From Macrocystis pyrifera (taxonomy: Eukaryota; Sar; Phaeophyceae; Laminariales; Laminariaceae): a stretch of DNA of 64,000 bases. The translations under genes and the position numbers were made by a program. Shown in pieces: positions 11,466 through 23,020 of this stretch. Each line of letters begins with the position of its first letter. Position 1 is the first letter of the stretch. Location of the stretch: contig JASSKH010000021.1 of assembly GCA_031763025.1 (NCBI GenBank), forward strand, positions 9,605,358-9,669,357. The letters run 5' to 3'. The notes under the pieces are model-generated. The model did not search any database, was not told the DNA's origin, and saw only the letters and a list, made by a program, of their open reading frames with translations.

Positions 11466-14400
11466 AATTCAGGCGGTGGGGGGGGGTCGGCGGTGTAGAT
11501 GGCGAGATAGAACATAGCATTTTTTCCAAGGAGCCTGAGCCAGCATCATGGACGCACGTGACAGACATGGGCCTGATCATGTGGGGGGTGATTCGGGCGG
11601 ATGGCGGGTTACCGCCGTGGGGTTCCATGAAGGAACGAGCAATGTCATCGCTGTGCTCGGGGCTGTTCTTCATGACCAGCAAAGGCGAGAGGGACCTGAT
11701 GAGCTTCGCCGACCCCGATCTGACTATGTACGCGAGGACGGAGCTGTCGGGGAGGCGCAGAGGCGAGGGTGGGACATCGCTGCCAGACAGGGTAGAGGCT
11801 ACGATGGGCGTGATCATGTATATGGCAACGCTGGCGACGGACGACAACACGCGGATGGGAAGGGAGGCGTTGCGTCGGGTGGTGATGCAGTGGGGGCGAC
11901 AATTTCAACAGGTGAAGGAAAAGATAAACCATTTTTACGTGACGAATAGGAGGGTGGTGGAGACAGAGGCCTTCGAGGAGGAGTTCACGAGGCGCTTCAA
12001 TGCGGACCTGTTGAGGTTGGGAGAGGCGGTGCGGATGACGGCCATGAAAAACAAACGGAGGGGATCTACGTGGCCCACAGCCAAGGAGGCAGGGCCGTTG
12101 CCGGAACCGACCTTTCGGGAGACGGCGACGTGGTTGCAGTTGGCGCCGCTACACATCAGGGCCGAGTATGGGTGGAAGAGGGGGGGGGGGGGGGGGCAGG
12201 GGTGGGGGGGGGCTTTGCTGAGAGCAACCGCCGAGGAGGTGAAGGGCGAGGGTTCGCGGAGAGTAATCGCCGGGGAGGAGATGGGCAGGGGGGGAACGAT
12301 AGAGCAAGGGAAGGGGGGGGGGGGAACCGACAGGACACGGGGGCCAGCAGGGAGTGTTTTTTCTTCAAGAAGGATGGGCATTGCCCGTTCATGGAGAAAT
12401 AGGGGGACTGTAAATTCGAGCACGGGGGGGAGAAGAAGGGACGCGACGAGAGGGGGGGGGGGGGGGGACGGAAGGAGAAGCGGTCATCGGGGGGTGGGGA
12501 AAATAGGGGGGGTGGGAAGAGAAGGAGACGCGAATGAGGACACGGGCTCTGCGGATGAGCGGAGCCAGCCGGGGAGACGCGGAGGAGGGGGGAGGCGCAG
12601 GCGCAAGGGGGGGTAATCGCGGGGACCAGCACAGCTGGGAGAAGACCATCGCAGGGGGGCCGGCGCCCGGGTCCATCAGGTTTGCCAATTCAGGTGCGGT
12701 GAAGCAGCAGGGGGAAGAAGGGGGGGTGAGGACGGGGGGAGGGGAGAAAGGGGGCGCAGTGAACGGGTAGGGCAAGGAAAAGGGGGGGGGTAGCGTGCGG
12801 TAACGGGGACGCGCAGGAAGAAGAAGGGAGTATGCGAGACAGGGGGGGCGCGTACGGGAGCGAAGGGGAGATGGGGGGCAACGGAGATAGAACGGGAACG
12901 GGACGGCAAGTGAGCGGGGTCACCCACGGGAAGGAGGGGCAGGTCCGCGGCGGGACCGCGCACGAAACAAAGAAAGGGTTACGCGACGGGGCCGAACGAG
13001 GAGCGGACCGGGGGGGAGCGCGCGGCGGGGCCGTGTACGAGACAAGGGGGACCACAAACGGACATGGTTTTCGGACGCGTCGTTCGAGGCTGTTGGGGGG
13101 CTGTACCTGGAAACGGGAGTGTACTGGAGATACAGTCTGTCAGAGGAGGAGAGGAAGAGGACGATTAGGAGCAGGAAGGGCGGGAACGGGAATCGCTTGT
13201 CTATCAACGTTGTGGAGTTGATGGGAATGGTGATGACGGCTTACGTGATGATAGTGATAGACCAACGAAGGAAGGAGAGTCGGTGCTGATGAGGGGGGAC
13301 AGTTCATCGGCGGTGCAGTGGGTAATTAACTGCGGGGGGGGGAAGGGGGGGGAGAGGTCGGGGGGGATGATGAGGATTCTGGGGGTGTTGGAGAGGATAG
13401 GAGGGTGGAGCTTCCACGCAAAGCACGTACGGGGCGTGGAGAATGTTCTGGCGGACGGGATAACGAGGTGGAAGGGAAGTGAAATCCAAACCAGGCTGAC
13501 CACAGAACACCCCACCGTCCTATGGCAGGCCCAGGAGCTCGGAGAGGAGGAGCAGGAGATGTGTTCGGAGATTTTGCGCGCGGCTACGCACTCGGACGAG
13601 TTGCGAGGTCGACCAGGAAGGCTTATGCGCAAGGTTGGAAGATGTGGGTGAGCTGGAGGATCATGCGGGGCAAGGGGAATTGGCTGGGGGGGGAGATGAA
13701 CGAGTGGGAGATGGTAGAAGAGTTGACGGAGTTCATGGCCTACTGCTGTGCGGAGAGGAAGAACAAGGTGTCGACCGTGGCGGGGAATCCGGTGGCGGTG
13801 AACTTTTACCACGAGCAGTGGGTGGGGTTGTCATTGCCGCTGCAGCACTTCAGGATCAAGGCGGTGAAAAGGGGGATTAAGAGGGCGCACGTGGAGGCAG
13901 GGAACCAAACGCGGGTGGGGAGACTGCTAACATGGGAGATGATCAAGGTGATGGAGGAGAGCATAGGGGAGTGGGGTGTGGGGGGGGAGGATAGCGTGGA
14001 TCAGCTTGGCATTGTCGTACCAGCTGTTGCTGAGGGCATCGGAATTGGTTGCAAGGGAGGGGGGGGGGGTGCACCAGGTTTACTGCCTGAGGAGGGCGGA
14101 CATTGCCTTTTTCGAGAGAGGCGTCCAGCTGGGGCCGGAGGAGCGGGGGGCGGCGGACACGGTGGAGGTGCATTTCAAAGGAGGCAAAGGAGACCAGGGG
14201 AGGAAAGGGGCGGTCATGGTGAGAACGAAAGGGGAAAAGGGGGGGGGCTGGGGGGGAATGTGGTGGACTTGTTGCTGGAGCTGTTCGAGTACTACCGGAC
14301 AATAATCCCTGGGGGAGAGAGCGCGCCGCTGATGGCTTACAGAAGCGGCGGGAGTTGGAAGGTGTGGACGAGAGGGCAGGCAACCTACTGTCTAAGGAGC

Positions 14401-14735
14401 GGGCTGGAGAGGGTGGGTGAGAAATGGCGATCGCAAGGGAGAGGGGCAGTGGCGGAGCTGATTTCGGAGGAGTTCGCGCTGCACTCGGGGAGGATCGGAG
14501 GAGCGACGAGGTTGGTGGAGATGGGAGTCCCGCCGTGGGTCATTCAGAGGGAGGGAAGGTGGGCGTCGCAGGCACTTATGGGATACGTGAGGTCGAATAT
14601 GGAAGATCCCTTGTGGGTCTCCAGAGTGCTAGTGGGTAGGACGGGAGAGCCGAGCAGACAGCCGGGGCAGGGGACCAAATGGGGTGTGTAGGGGAGGGGG
14701 GGGGGGAAGAGTAGGTGGAGAACGCGGCTTTTGAA

Positions 14736-14928
14736 TGGGAATTTGGTTGTTGAGGTTGTCTGTCAGAGTGGTGGGCAGGTCAGCCGCGTATAAGAGTTGG
14801 AGTAGGAGACGGGGGAGGGGGGGCAGGGGGAATTAGCACGAGGGGGATCCGTCACAGTTCCACCCACCTCCCCCGTGGGCGACACGGGCTACTAATGGAC
14901 ATGCATTTTTCGCGAAGAGTAGACCAAA
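14736..14928 (+). repeat. split direct repeat B1 of the DIRS-like element
   Basis: Runs from TGGGAATTTGG to GAGTAGACCAAA, directly followed by A2. Matches B2 with few differences. Confidence 0.85.
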
Positions 14929-15222
14929 GTAGAAGAATGTCCGAACAGTCTGGGGTTTGGCGAATCGGAGAGAAAAAAATCGGGGTGGGGGGGGGGGGTG
15001 TAGTTCCAGTGGGGGAATACCTGGTGGTGGGTGGTTCACGGCAGGATCACAGCTGCACGTATATTCAAGGCAAGCATACGCAGAGGCATCGGTACAGCAG
15101 TGGCAGCAGCAGCAGTACAGCAGCAGCAACAGCAGCAGCAGCAGCAGCAGCAACAGCAGTTGGGAGGATCGACGGGCCGGGAGTAGAGATATAGTACGTG
15201 GGGTTTTCGATCGCAATCTCCC
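14929..15222 (+). repeat. split direct repeat A2 of the DIRS-like element
   Basis: Second copy of A, lying between B1 and B2. It contains the same CAG-type run as A1, slightly shorter. Confidence 0.85.
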
Positions 15223-15302
15223 ACCCACCCACCCGATTGCGTCACGAGCAGGGAGGTTAAAGGGGAGGGGGAGGAGGGGGCGAGAGAAGGGGGGGGGGGG
15301 GG

Positions 15303-15495
15303 ATGGGAATTTGGCTGTTGAGGTTGTCTGTCAGAGTCGTGGGCAGGTCAGCCGCGTACAAGGGCTGGAGTAGGAGACGGGGGAGGGGGGGCAGGGGGAA
15401 TTGGACGAGGGGGATCCGTCACAGTTCCACCCACCTCCCCCGTGGGCGACACGGGCTACTAATGGACATGCATTTTTCGTGAAGAGTAGACCAAA
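15303..15495 (+). repeat. split direct repeat B2, right end of the DIRS-like element
   Basis: Second copy of B, ending GAGTAGACCAAA at 15,495. The next base begins the terminus of the foldback-like element. Confidence 0.85.
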
Positions 15496-15514
15496 CCTGG
15501 ACAGTTACTATTTC

Positions 15515-16107
15515 AATAGTCTATTGTGTCTACAATTGATTCAGGAGGATGTGTGTTAATTGGATTTGTCTTGACAATTATTTATGGTGACTGTCTATTA
15601 TTTGAAATTGTCAACACAATTGATTTGGTCGATTGCCCATTTATTGAAATTGGCCAGGCAATTGTTTTCGGCGATTGTCTATGATTCGGAATTGCCCGGA
15701 CAATTGATTTCGAAGACCATCTACTAGTTGGAATTGTGTGAGCAATAGGTTTCGAGTGTTGTCTATGAATTGGAATTGTCCAAACAATTGGTTGCGGAGA
15801 CTGCCAACTAATTGGAATTATTCAGCAAATTGATTTCGGGTGCTATCCAATAATTGGAATTGTCCAGACAATTGATTTCGGGTGTTGTCCACTAACTGAC
15901 ATTGTTCAGACAATTGATTTCGGGAGCCGTCTATTAATTGGATTTGTCTGAACATTTGATTTCGGCTGCTGCTTATTAACTGAAATTGTCCGCACAATTG
16001 ATTTCAAGTGTTGTCGATTAAATGGAATTGTCAAAACGGACTTCGGCGACTGGAAAGTAGTTGGAACTGTCCGCACAATTCATTTCAGATGCCGCGCAAG
16101 AAATCAA
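15515..16107 (+). repeat. left arm, about 14 copies of the 42-bp unit
   Basis: Degenerate tandem array with consensus of the type AATTGTCCGGACAATT, then GATTTCGGG, a variable stretch and GTCTATTAATTGG. Confidence 0.85.
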
Positions 16108-16320
16108 TTTCTCGGTAAATGTCATGGCCGTGTACCTACAGTAGTTATTGTAGTATGATAGACACTCTCGATTGAATTGATGCTACTCGTAATATGGCAT
16201 AATAAAGGACCTTGCAAATTATTGATTATTGAGGGAAGTTCCCGATCCTATTGTAGAGGCAATAGTAGCATGGTGGTACTGTTGTGTACTGACCATCAAA
16301 TGTAGTTCTACAAGTGACTG

Positions 16321-17283
16321 CCAGGCGAATTTTATATACGTCACGGGACAGTTTACACGGACTTTAATTGCGCGCCGCGCAATGTATGTAAAACCCCTGT
16401 TCTGGCAGATACTGGGGCAATGTATAGTCATTCCCATTGGCTAGAGCCAACTTTATGAGAATCCTCGGCAGACACCGATCGACAAAACCAACGACACCGT
16501 CATGAAATCTGAACGGAATGCGCTGGTTAAGGTCTCCGACCCAGCCTATTGTCACAGTGCTCATACCTCGGTCGGTGATATGTGGCGTGGGCTGACCAGG
16601 CGTCTGATAAAAAAAACATTTTGGCACTGGTTTGTAGAATACAGACGACAAAAAATCTCTACCCCTCTCCGATGGCAAAAAATAGACCATTTTTCAGGTT
16701 TGACATCGATCGACAAACCCAACGATTACGTCACGAACTCTGAATGGAGCGCGCTGGTTAGAGGCTCCGACCCACACTAGTATCACAGTTCTCACACCTC
16801 GGTCGGTGATATGTGGCGTGGGTGGGCCAGGCGTCTACTAAAAACATATTTGGCAGTTGGTGTGTAGAAAACAGACGACAAAAACTCTCGATTCCTCTAC
16901 GTTGGCACGAAACAGAACTTTTTGAAAGCTTTGACGAAGAGCATAGGACGCCGCGGCCAACCTCTCGCCCCCTAGACCACGGATTCCAATTATACCTCCC
17001 AGGCCATAATTTACACTCATTGGCCTTGCCCGGTACCAAGCTCATTGACCGTGGGTGGATTATACGTCGAGATCCAAGGTCAATCGTCGCGCGACTGCGG
17101 GTGTGCGAGCTGCGAGCTGTGTCTTTCTTCTTCTAGTTTGTATGCGGCGTGATTTCACGTGGTTCCCGTGGTTCCCGTTAATACAGCGATTTTATTGGAC
17201 GATGGCTCCCGTCGTTCGCGTTATTTCAGCCATTTGATTGGAAGATAGCTGGCGTCAACTGCCCCGTGTTATTTTAGACTTGC
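16321..17283 (+). repeat. dispersed repeat R2, copy 1, with an internal tandem duplication
   Basis: Highly similar to 26,735-27,471. Inside it a 231-bp block (starts 16,476 and 16,707, both CGATCGACAAA) is present twice but only once in copy 2, which explains most of the length difference. The part at about 16,940-17,110 also resembles the repeated block at 29.9-30.5 kb. No coding function seen. Confidence 0.8.
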
Positions 17284-17324
17284 CTAACTGCCAGCTTTCA
17301 AATAACAGAGCCCTCTTAAACTCG

Positions 17325-17840
17325 ATAGTCATGACAATTCCAATTAGTAGATCGCTTCCGAATCCCATTGTCCGGACAATTCCAACTAATGGACGGTATC
17401 CCAAAGCAGTTGCCCCGACAAGTCCAATTCATGTAAACCACCCGAAATCAAACGTTCAAGCAATTCCAATTAATAGACAGCCTGTGAAATCATTTGCCAG
17501 CACAATTTCTATTGATAGGCAGTCTCCGAGCTCATTTGTCTGGACAATTCCAATTACTGAAAAGCACCAAACATCAATTGTTCAGACTATTCCAATTAAT
17601 AGACAGTCTCTGAAATCAACTGTCAGGGCAACTTCAATTGATAGAGAGTCTCTGAAATTATTTGTCCGGACAATTCCAATTGTTAAACAGTGCCCGAAAT
17701 CAATTGTCCGAATAAATCCAATTGTTAGACAGTATCCAAGATCAATTGTGTAAACAATTTCAATTGCTAGACAGTCCATGACATCACTTGCCCGGACAAT
17801 TCCAATCAATAGACAACTTCGTGACTCTGCTGTAGGAGCA
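17325..17840 (-). repeat. right arm, about 12-13 copies of the 42-bp unit, inverted
   Basis: Same unit as the left arm in reverse complement: AATTCCAATTAATAGACAG, CCGAAATCAATTGTCCGGAC and so on. One open plus-strand frame (17,238-17,753) is only a translation of this array. Confidence 0.85.
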
Positions 17841-18084
17841 ATAGTCTATTGATAGGTCTATTGTCCAAGGCATAAGCAGAAAAGGGCGGGACACCTCAAC
17901 GTTAGCTTTGTACTTTATGTCCGCAGGTAGCAAGTTTTTATACCGCTTAGCCCATGTGCTCAGATGTGAATCATTAAAAAACGTTTTCACGAAACAAAGT
18001 AAACATATGCACTACTGTTGTTTTGAAATATACGGGAGTCTCGCATGTTCCTGCCCACCAATGATGGCATTGTCTGAAGTAGTT

Positions 18085-18646
18085 TTGGAGATTTCGTATT
18101 AGTCGAAATTGTCGGGATAATTGATTTTGTATACCGTCTATTAATTAGACTTGCCCGGACAATTGATTTAGAAAGCAGTCTGCTAATTGAAATTGTCCGG
18201 ACACTTGATTTTGGAGACTGTGTGTAAATTGGAATTGTCGGGCCAATTGATCTGGGAAACTGTCCATTAATTGGAGTTGTCGGGACAAATACTTTTGGCG
18301 TCAGTTTACTAATTGAAATTGTCCGGACAACTATTTCGGGGGGCCGACTATCAATTGGAATTGTCGGGACAATTGATTCAGGAGACAGTCTGTCAATTGG
18401 AATTGGCCGGACAAGTTATTTAGGAGGAGGTCCATCAATTGGAATTGGCCGGACCATTGATTACGGAGACTACCTATAAATTGAAATTGTCTCGACAATA
18501 GGGTCAGGTAGGGGTCACTTAATTGAAATTGTCTGGATAGTAGAGCTCGATTCCTTTCAATTAACTGGAATTAGGGACCACAATCGACAGTCAATTGCAA
18601 TAGGAAGCTACTAATAGACTATTGGACTATTGTCTATTGTCCAGGG
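18085..18646 (+). repeat. third array of the 42-bp unit with a terminus-like right end
   Basis: About 12 more units in the orientation of the left arm, ending ATTGTCTATTGTCCAGGG. The reverse complement of that end, CCCTGGACAATAGACAATAG, matches the outer terminus of the foldback element. It may be the true right end, a solo arm, or a second copy. Confidence 0.75.
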
Positions 18647-20640
18647 TGTGGTTACAAAATGACCCAAAAAAAAACAAAAATTGCTTTGTTTTTATCGTTT
18701 TTTTCATCGTTTTTCATTTTGTGGTTTGTTTCTCGATTCGATTTTGATTTGTTGTGCTGTCAGCTGTGTAACAAAAAACACAGCACCTTGACCTGGTACG
18801 TTTCCGAACCTGAGTACATTGTGACGCGTACATTCGACAATCCGGGGACGTTGTGAATGTTCACGTTGGGCAATGATCGACCTTGAGATTTGTGGCTCAA
18901 GGTGTTTTTGCTAAAGGTCCACCGGAGTACGCTCTCAAGGTACTCCAGTGGCCACCTGTGTAGGCAAGGTGTGTCTCAAGGCTATCCAATTGCTGCGTAT
19001 AATTAACTCGCATTGATATGATTGGTCGCCGAAGCTACTCTCGTACGTGTAAAACTCGCATTTTCTGGTGCCACGATAATACTATGCATAGCAAGACAAT
19101 GCATGATGAACTGTTAACACCAACCCACGTACGGCGTAGATGTAGCATTTCGACAACTTTCTGCTGACCAGCTGGCGTCAACAAAGCTGCGAAGTACATT
19201 TCTTACCTTAGCAAAATATGTTGAAGGGGAAAAAAAAGGGCCGGCCGAGGGGGGGGGGGGAGCGTGGGTCCAGGCACTATATTGCCCACCCTTGGAACAA
19301 CGCCAGGGGTGATCAAATGGTGGGTTATTGCACTTGACAACTCAACAACTGAAAGCACATCGACCGCGATGGGTATGTTATAGCACGTACTCGCGAATTT
19401 CAACTTTAAAGGAAGTAGACCATACACACCATCAAACATTCAGCAAGTAGTAAGTGTTCAGGTTGTAAAGGGGTGAAACATGGAATTGATTGTTACTAGA
19501 TAACTGGCGGTACATATATGGAGTAACCGAATCCCGTCATGCGTTCTCCACAATGTTCACACAAACAAGTGGATGTTTGCTTGTGTTTACATCGTGTATG
19601 TATGTACTCACTACACATGGTCTGCTTGATCGTAGGCTAACCTGGTGGATCCCATCATGTGTCCAACCAAATGCTTATCTAATGTATATATGGCTAACAA
19701 ATAGTTATGTATAATGGGGGAAGCTGGGCCGGTATAAATGTACAAAAACGATGTTTGAGTGTGGCGGCTGTGAAGAAGCGGACATGAATACATAATATAT
19801 TATATGCCCTCGACAGCAGGAGGTATTGTATTGCCGAACAAAAAAAGCAATGTCGACTGGAAGGGATGCAAATTTTTCATTGGAGCAGGATGCATTATTT
19901 GCAGAAAATAATTTGTATGATGTGACGACCCGAAGCAAAATCCACGGCGGCAAGCACCACTCCCTCTTCCCGTAGCCCAACCTGTTTCTGTGTTGTTTGT
20001 TTGGGTACAACCCACAACCCGTTTATGCGTGCACACGTACGAAAACGTACACACGTACTTCGAGATATTAGTACCAAATTTTGTGTGACTTCTCATTCGA
20101 AGTTCCCAGAAGAAGAGAGTAGATCTCTCCGCAGAATATACCAGAGGTATCATAATATGCCCACGACGCGCAATCCTCTCAAGGGCTAGAGTGGACACAC
20201 CACCACCGCGAAGTCGAGCCGGAACGTTTCGTCATCGGACTCACAGCTCGGCACACCAACACGACCACGATCCCGGTAAGCCACACTAGAGTACCATTCG
20301 GTTCGGTTCGTGTCGTATTTGTTTGTTTTCGATTATCGGGTACTGTTATCGCGGACAGGTGGGTGTCATATCTCGGATCAGGTCTTTCTTCAACACATTC
20401 CAGGCGACCCTTTCCAGAGCTACGACACGCGACGAGAAAATTTGCTCACGTAAGAGCTGTGTCACTTGGGTGCGGAACGGGAAGACCCTTGGCCGGATCA
20501 GAGGGCGAATCCACACGATATATAGCCACCTTCCTCGCCTCCACCCCAAGAGGTTTCGAATCGATTCTCCTTCTTCAGCGTGAAAGAACATGCATAATTG
20601 TCGTCCGTCATTATTGAAGAGAAGATTGTTGCAAATCAAA
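18647..20640. other. spacer, no confident gene; weak minus frame at 20,346-20,639
   Basis: Mixed AT-rich sequence with a short G run at 19,250-19,260. At 20,323-20,639 both strands are open for 85-97 codons; the minus frame (VTQLLREQIFSSRVVALERV inside) reads slightly more like protein, but I cannot call it. Confidence 0.35.
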
Positions 20641-21010
20641 AGTATTACTCACATTCAGAACCATGCCATACTAAAACTCAACAACACTCAATCAAGATTT
20701 GTAAAATGAAAAGGTTTCGACATGTTGCAGTGTTGCAACGTCATATCATTCTCCCTTGTTCGTGCCCCAGTGCGCAGAATGATTACTTAAATTGTCCTGT
20801 TGACCCGGGCAGCATCCAGGGGAGCCACTGGCCTATATCCTGGACAAGAAATTAAATATAGAATACGCGCGTTCGGCATATTATAACACTTGTAAAATTC
20901 GGTAAAAATAGAATATAGACGAAACGTATTACCCAGCTTGCAAAGTTGACTATCAACTACTTATCCAGTCGAACTCACAGCTGGTGTATTTCATAATTAC
21001 CAGGTATATA
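20641..21010 (+). repeat. dispersed repeat R3, copy 1 (about 370 bp)
   Basis: Aligns along its length with 47,940-48,330. Shared landmarks in order: CTTCGACATGTTGCA, CATTCTCCCTTGTTCG, CCCGGGCAGCATCCAG, GAGCCACTGGCCTATATC, CAGCTTGCAAAGTTG and AGTCGAACTCACAGCTG. Its right 90 bp recurs alone at three other sites. No coding potential. Confidence 0.8.
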
Positions 21011-21470
21011 AAATCAAAAGTGTAAATTAAATACGTATAGTACGTAGCGCAGTTGGAGGTGTGTTTCTAGCCTATATAAGCATGCCGCAGCAGTGAGTGG
21101 TAACCGAGGTAAAATCGAAGGTCGCTAACACAATAATAATGGCAGCCATTCGTTTCAGCCTTTATGTGGACAATTAAAGTATTGATCGTAGTATGACTAT
21201 CGACTTTGATTGGCTGTGCCATCTTGTTTCTGCTATATTTATCACACAGCCCAAATGTGATGGTTTTTGCAATCTCACCACAATATTTACTGTAGATTCG
21301 GCAATAACCCGTCACCGTTGTCGGCCAGCCTAATGCTGCCCGGGGCGAAATTTGTGCATGTCCAATAATTGTGATTCGAACACCACCACACCCAAAAATA
21401 CATGTTCATTATACTATATTATCAACAGAACTGTACAACAGTAGTAGTCAGTGGCGCTCTTCAGCAAAGT

Positions 21471-21581
21471 CTATTTCGGGGGTCCATAGGTAATAGGATC
21501 TATGGTATACATAAAAACCTATATATTTACCCATTTTTACTAACAATATTTGGTCCTATTAACTATGGACTCCCGTAATAG
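21471..21581. mobile_element. MITE copy 1 (about 111 bp)
   Basis: Imperfect terminal inverted repeats of about 28 bp: left CTATTTCGGGGGTCCATAGG, right reverse-complemented CTATTACGGGAGTCCATAGT. The centre is AT-rich. Same family as 35,281-35,385 and 51,912-52,019. Confidence 0.8.
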
Positions 21582-22626
21582 GCATTTGTTTCGTGCACTA
21601 TTCGACGACATTTTGGATAAACGGCACTCTAACCATTCCCCGTCAAGTGTAATATTAATAGTTCTATTAATAACTGTATCGCATCACTGTCAAAAGGTAG
21701 AATCGAGAATAGGTGTTGCCTTGCGTTCTAGTAAACAAACCTGTCTAAGTTGTTCGTCATGCGCACGTGTGTCGACCTTGATCACGCATTCTCTTGGCAG
21801 AGCGGCTGCGGACTGTAGTGACAAGTCATCCAAGATCGAAAAAATAAACGCAGAAGGTGTATAACACTATTACCGAGATATAAGAGGCTGAGTGCGGCCA
21901 GATTGATTTTCGCGGTTGACGACCACAACCGCAATAACCACCAACATCACGAGCGTAGAACTGCGACAGCAACAATCGAATTTTTTCACATATTATTCCA
22001 ACTTTATAACCTTCAAAAACAGGGATTTATGTGCGAAGAAGTGTGTGATGTCAATGTTAGATGGATTCCATGAAAAGCCACTGAGCACGTCCACAAGCAC
22101 GCGCGGAGAAGCGAAAGCGTACCTCTGCTATGCAGCACACGAGGTGCTAAACATCACGACTGACTCAATTTTTTCTTCGAAATACGTGTTTACCCTGCCC
22201 TGTCGACCCTGCGTCATGCGTGGCAGTGCGTGGAACATCTGCCTGTTACATATATATATATATATATATGTTGCTTGCAGAAGATGATTCCTAACCCGTC
22301 TACGATTTGGCGTACACATTACCCAATCTGAGATAATCCTCCCTAAACGACGGCCGGGGTCGGACTGCATTTACTGTTCATGTTTTCTTGTATATTTAAG
22401 GTTTTCGGGCCGGTCTTTAGGAAACTTTGTTTTGGGCGGCTGCATCGTGGTAGCAAAAGAAGGTGTCACGTTTTAGTCTTGTTATAGAAGTAAGGGATAC
22501 GGCGGTGGTGTGGTATAGTACAAGTGGTAACAACCCGTTGTCTTACGAGCTGCTTGCTCTGGTCTGGGCGTCAACTTATTAAACTTTCTTTTAGGCCAGA
22601 TCTTATTATGCAATATATTTTGAAGT
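21582..22626. other. spacer with (TA)n at 22,250-22,269; no gene seen
   Basis: A plus frame at 21,550-21,864 overlaps the MITE end and is not credible. The remaining frames are short and AT-rich. Confidence 0.4.
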
Positions 22627-22634
22627 GATTATAT
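22627..22634. repeat. left 8-bp target-site duplication GATTATAT
   Basis: Identical to 24,778-24,785 on the other side of the element. Confidence 0.9.
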
Positions 22635-22689
22635 CAAGGCTTATCACGGTAATTTCGGCGGGACGGTAACGGCGGTAACGGCGGGACGG

Positions 22690-23020
22690 GACGGTAAAAC
22701 CGCCGTCAAAATGGTCCCGCCGTCCCGTCCCGTCCCGTCCCGCCGACAAAATCCCTGACCGTCGTCACTTAACCGTCCCGTCCCGCCTCTAAAATCTCTC
22801 CCGTTGGAAATTACCGTCCCGTCCCGCCGTGACACCAAAAAAATTACCGTCCCGTCCCGTCGTGGCACCGAAAAAAATTACCGTCCCGTCCCGCCGTGAC
22901 ACCGACAAATTACCGTCCCGTCCCGCCGTGACACCGAAAAAATACCGTCCCGTCCCGCCGATAAAATCTCTCCCGTAAGAAATTATCGTTCCGTCCCGTC
23001 GTGGCACCGCCTCCGGCGGA
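22690..23020 (+). repeat. minisatellite array 1 inside the hAT-like element
   Basis: Degenerate unit of about 30-36 bp: TTACCGTCCCGTCCCGCCGT followed by GACACCGAAAAAA. Confidence 0.85.

Larger units (their letters stand above)
10248..15495 (+). mobile_element. DIRS-order tyrosine-recombinase retrotransposon, PAT/Ngaro-like (fossil)
   Basis: Ends carry split direct repeats in the order A1 - internal region - B1 - A2 - B2, the arrangement known for PAT-like and Ngaro elements and unlike LTRs. Parts seen from left to right: a charged coiled-coil Gag-like region (about 10,575-11,105), a further Gag-like region (within 11,273-12,616), an RNase H tail (about 13,283-13,510, with SFHAKHVRGVENVLADGITR, the usual DIRS context) and a tyrosine recombinase (about 13,522-14,691, ending ALHSGRIGGATRL...EGRWASQALMGY). 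The family uses a circular intermediate integrated by the recombinase, without target duplication. The coding strand is extremely G-rich, with many G runs. The element looks broken, with several breaks, and I do not recognise a full set of parts. The high similarity of A1 to A2 and B1 to B2 suggests a fairly recent insertion. Its right end abuts the next element exactly. Confidence 0.85.
15496..17870. mobile_element. foldback-like TIR element with satellite arms
   Basis: Left end reads CCTGGACAG...AATAGTCTATTG; the right end, reverse-complemented from 17,870, reads CCTTGGACAATAG...AATAGACTATTG. The long arms are inverted relative to each other and built of a 42-bp tandem unit (left about 15,515-16,107, right about 17,325-17,840). 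Phasing of 42 bp is seen directly, for example at 15,871, 15,913, 15,955 and 15,997, and on the right at 17,607 and 17,649. Each unit carries a core close to the palindrome AATTGTCCGGACAATT. This is the architecture of foldback elements. No transposase is visible in the centre, so it is non-autonomous. I find no target duplication, and the family is not assigned. Confidence 0.7.

Noticed and set aside
10248-15222. A1 and A2 considered as LTRs of an LTR retrotransposon
   Set aside because: The B repeat also occurs twice and is interleaved (B1-A2-B2), and the element carries a tyrosine recombinase, so a DIRS-order interpretation fits better.
17238-17753. 171-codon plus frame with repeated TIPI/NR motifs
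   Set aside because: Translation of the 42-bp satellite arm; 42 is a multiple of three, so the frame stays open by chance.
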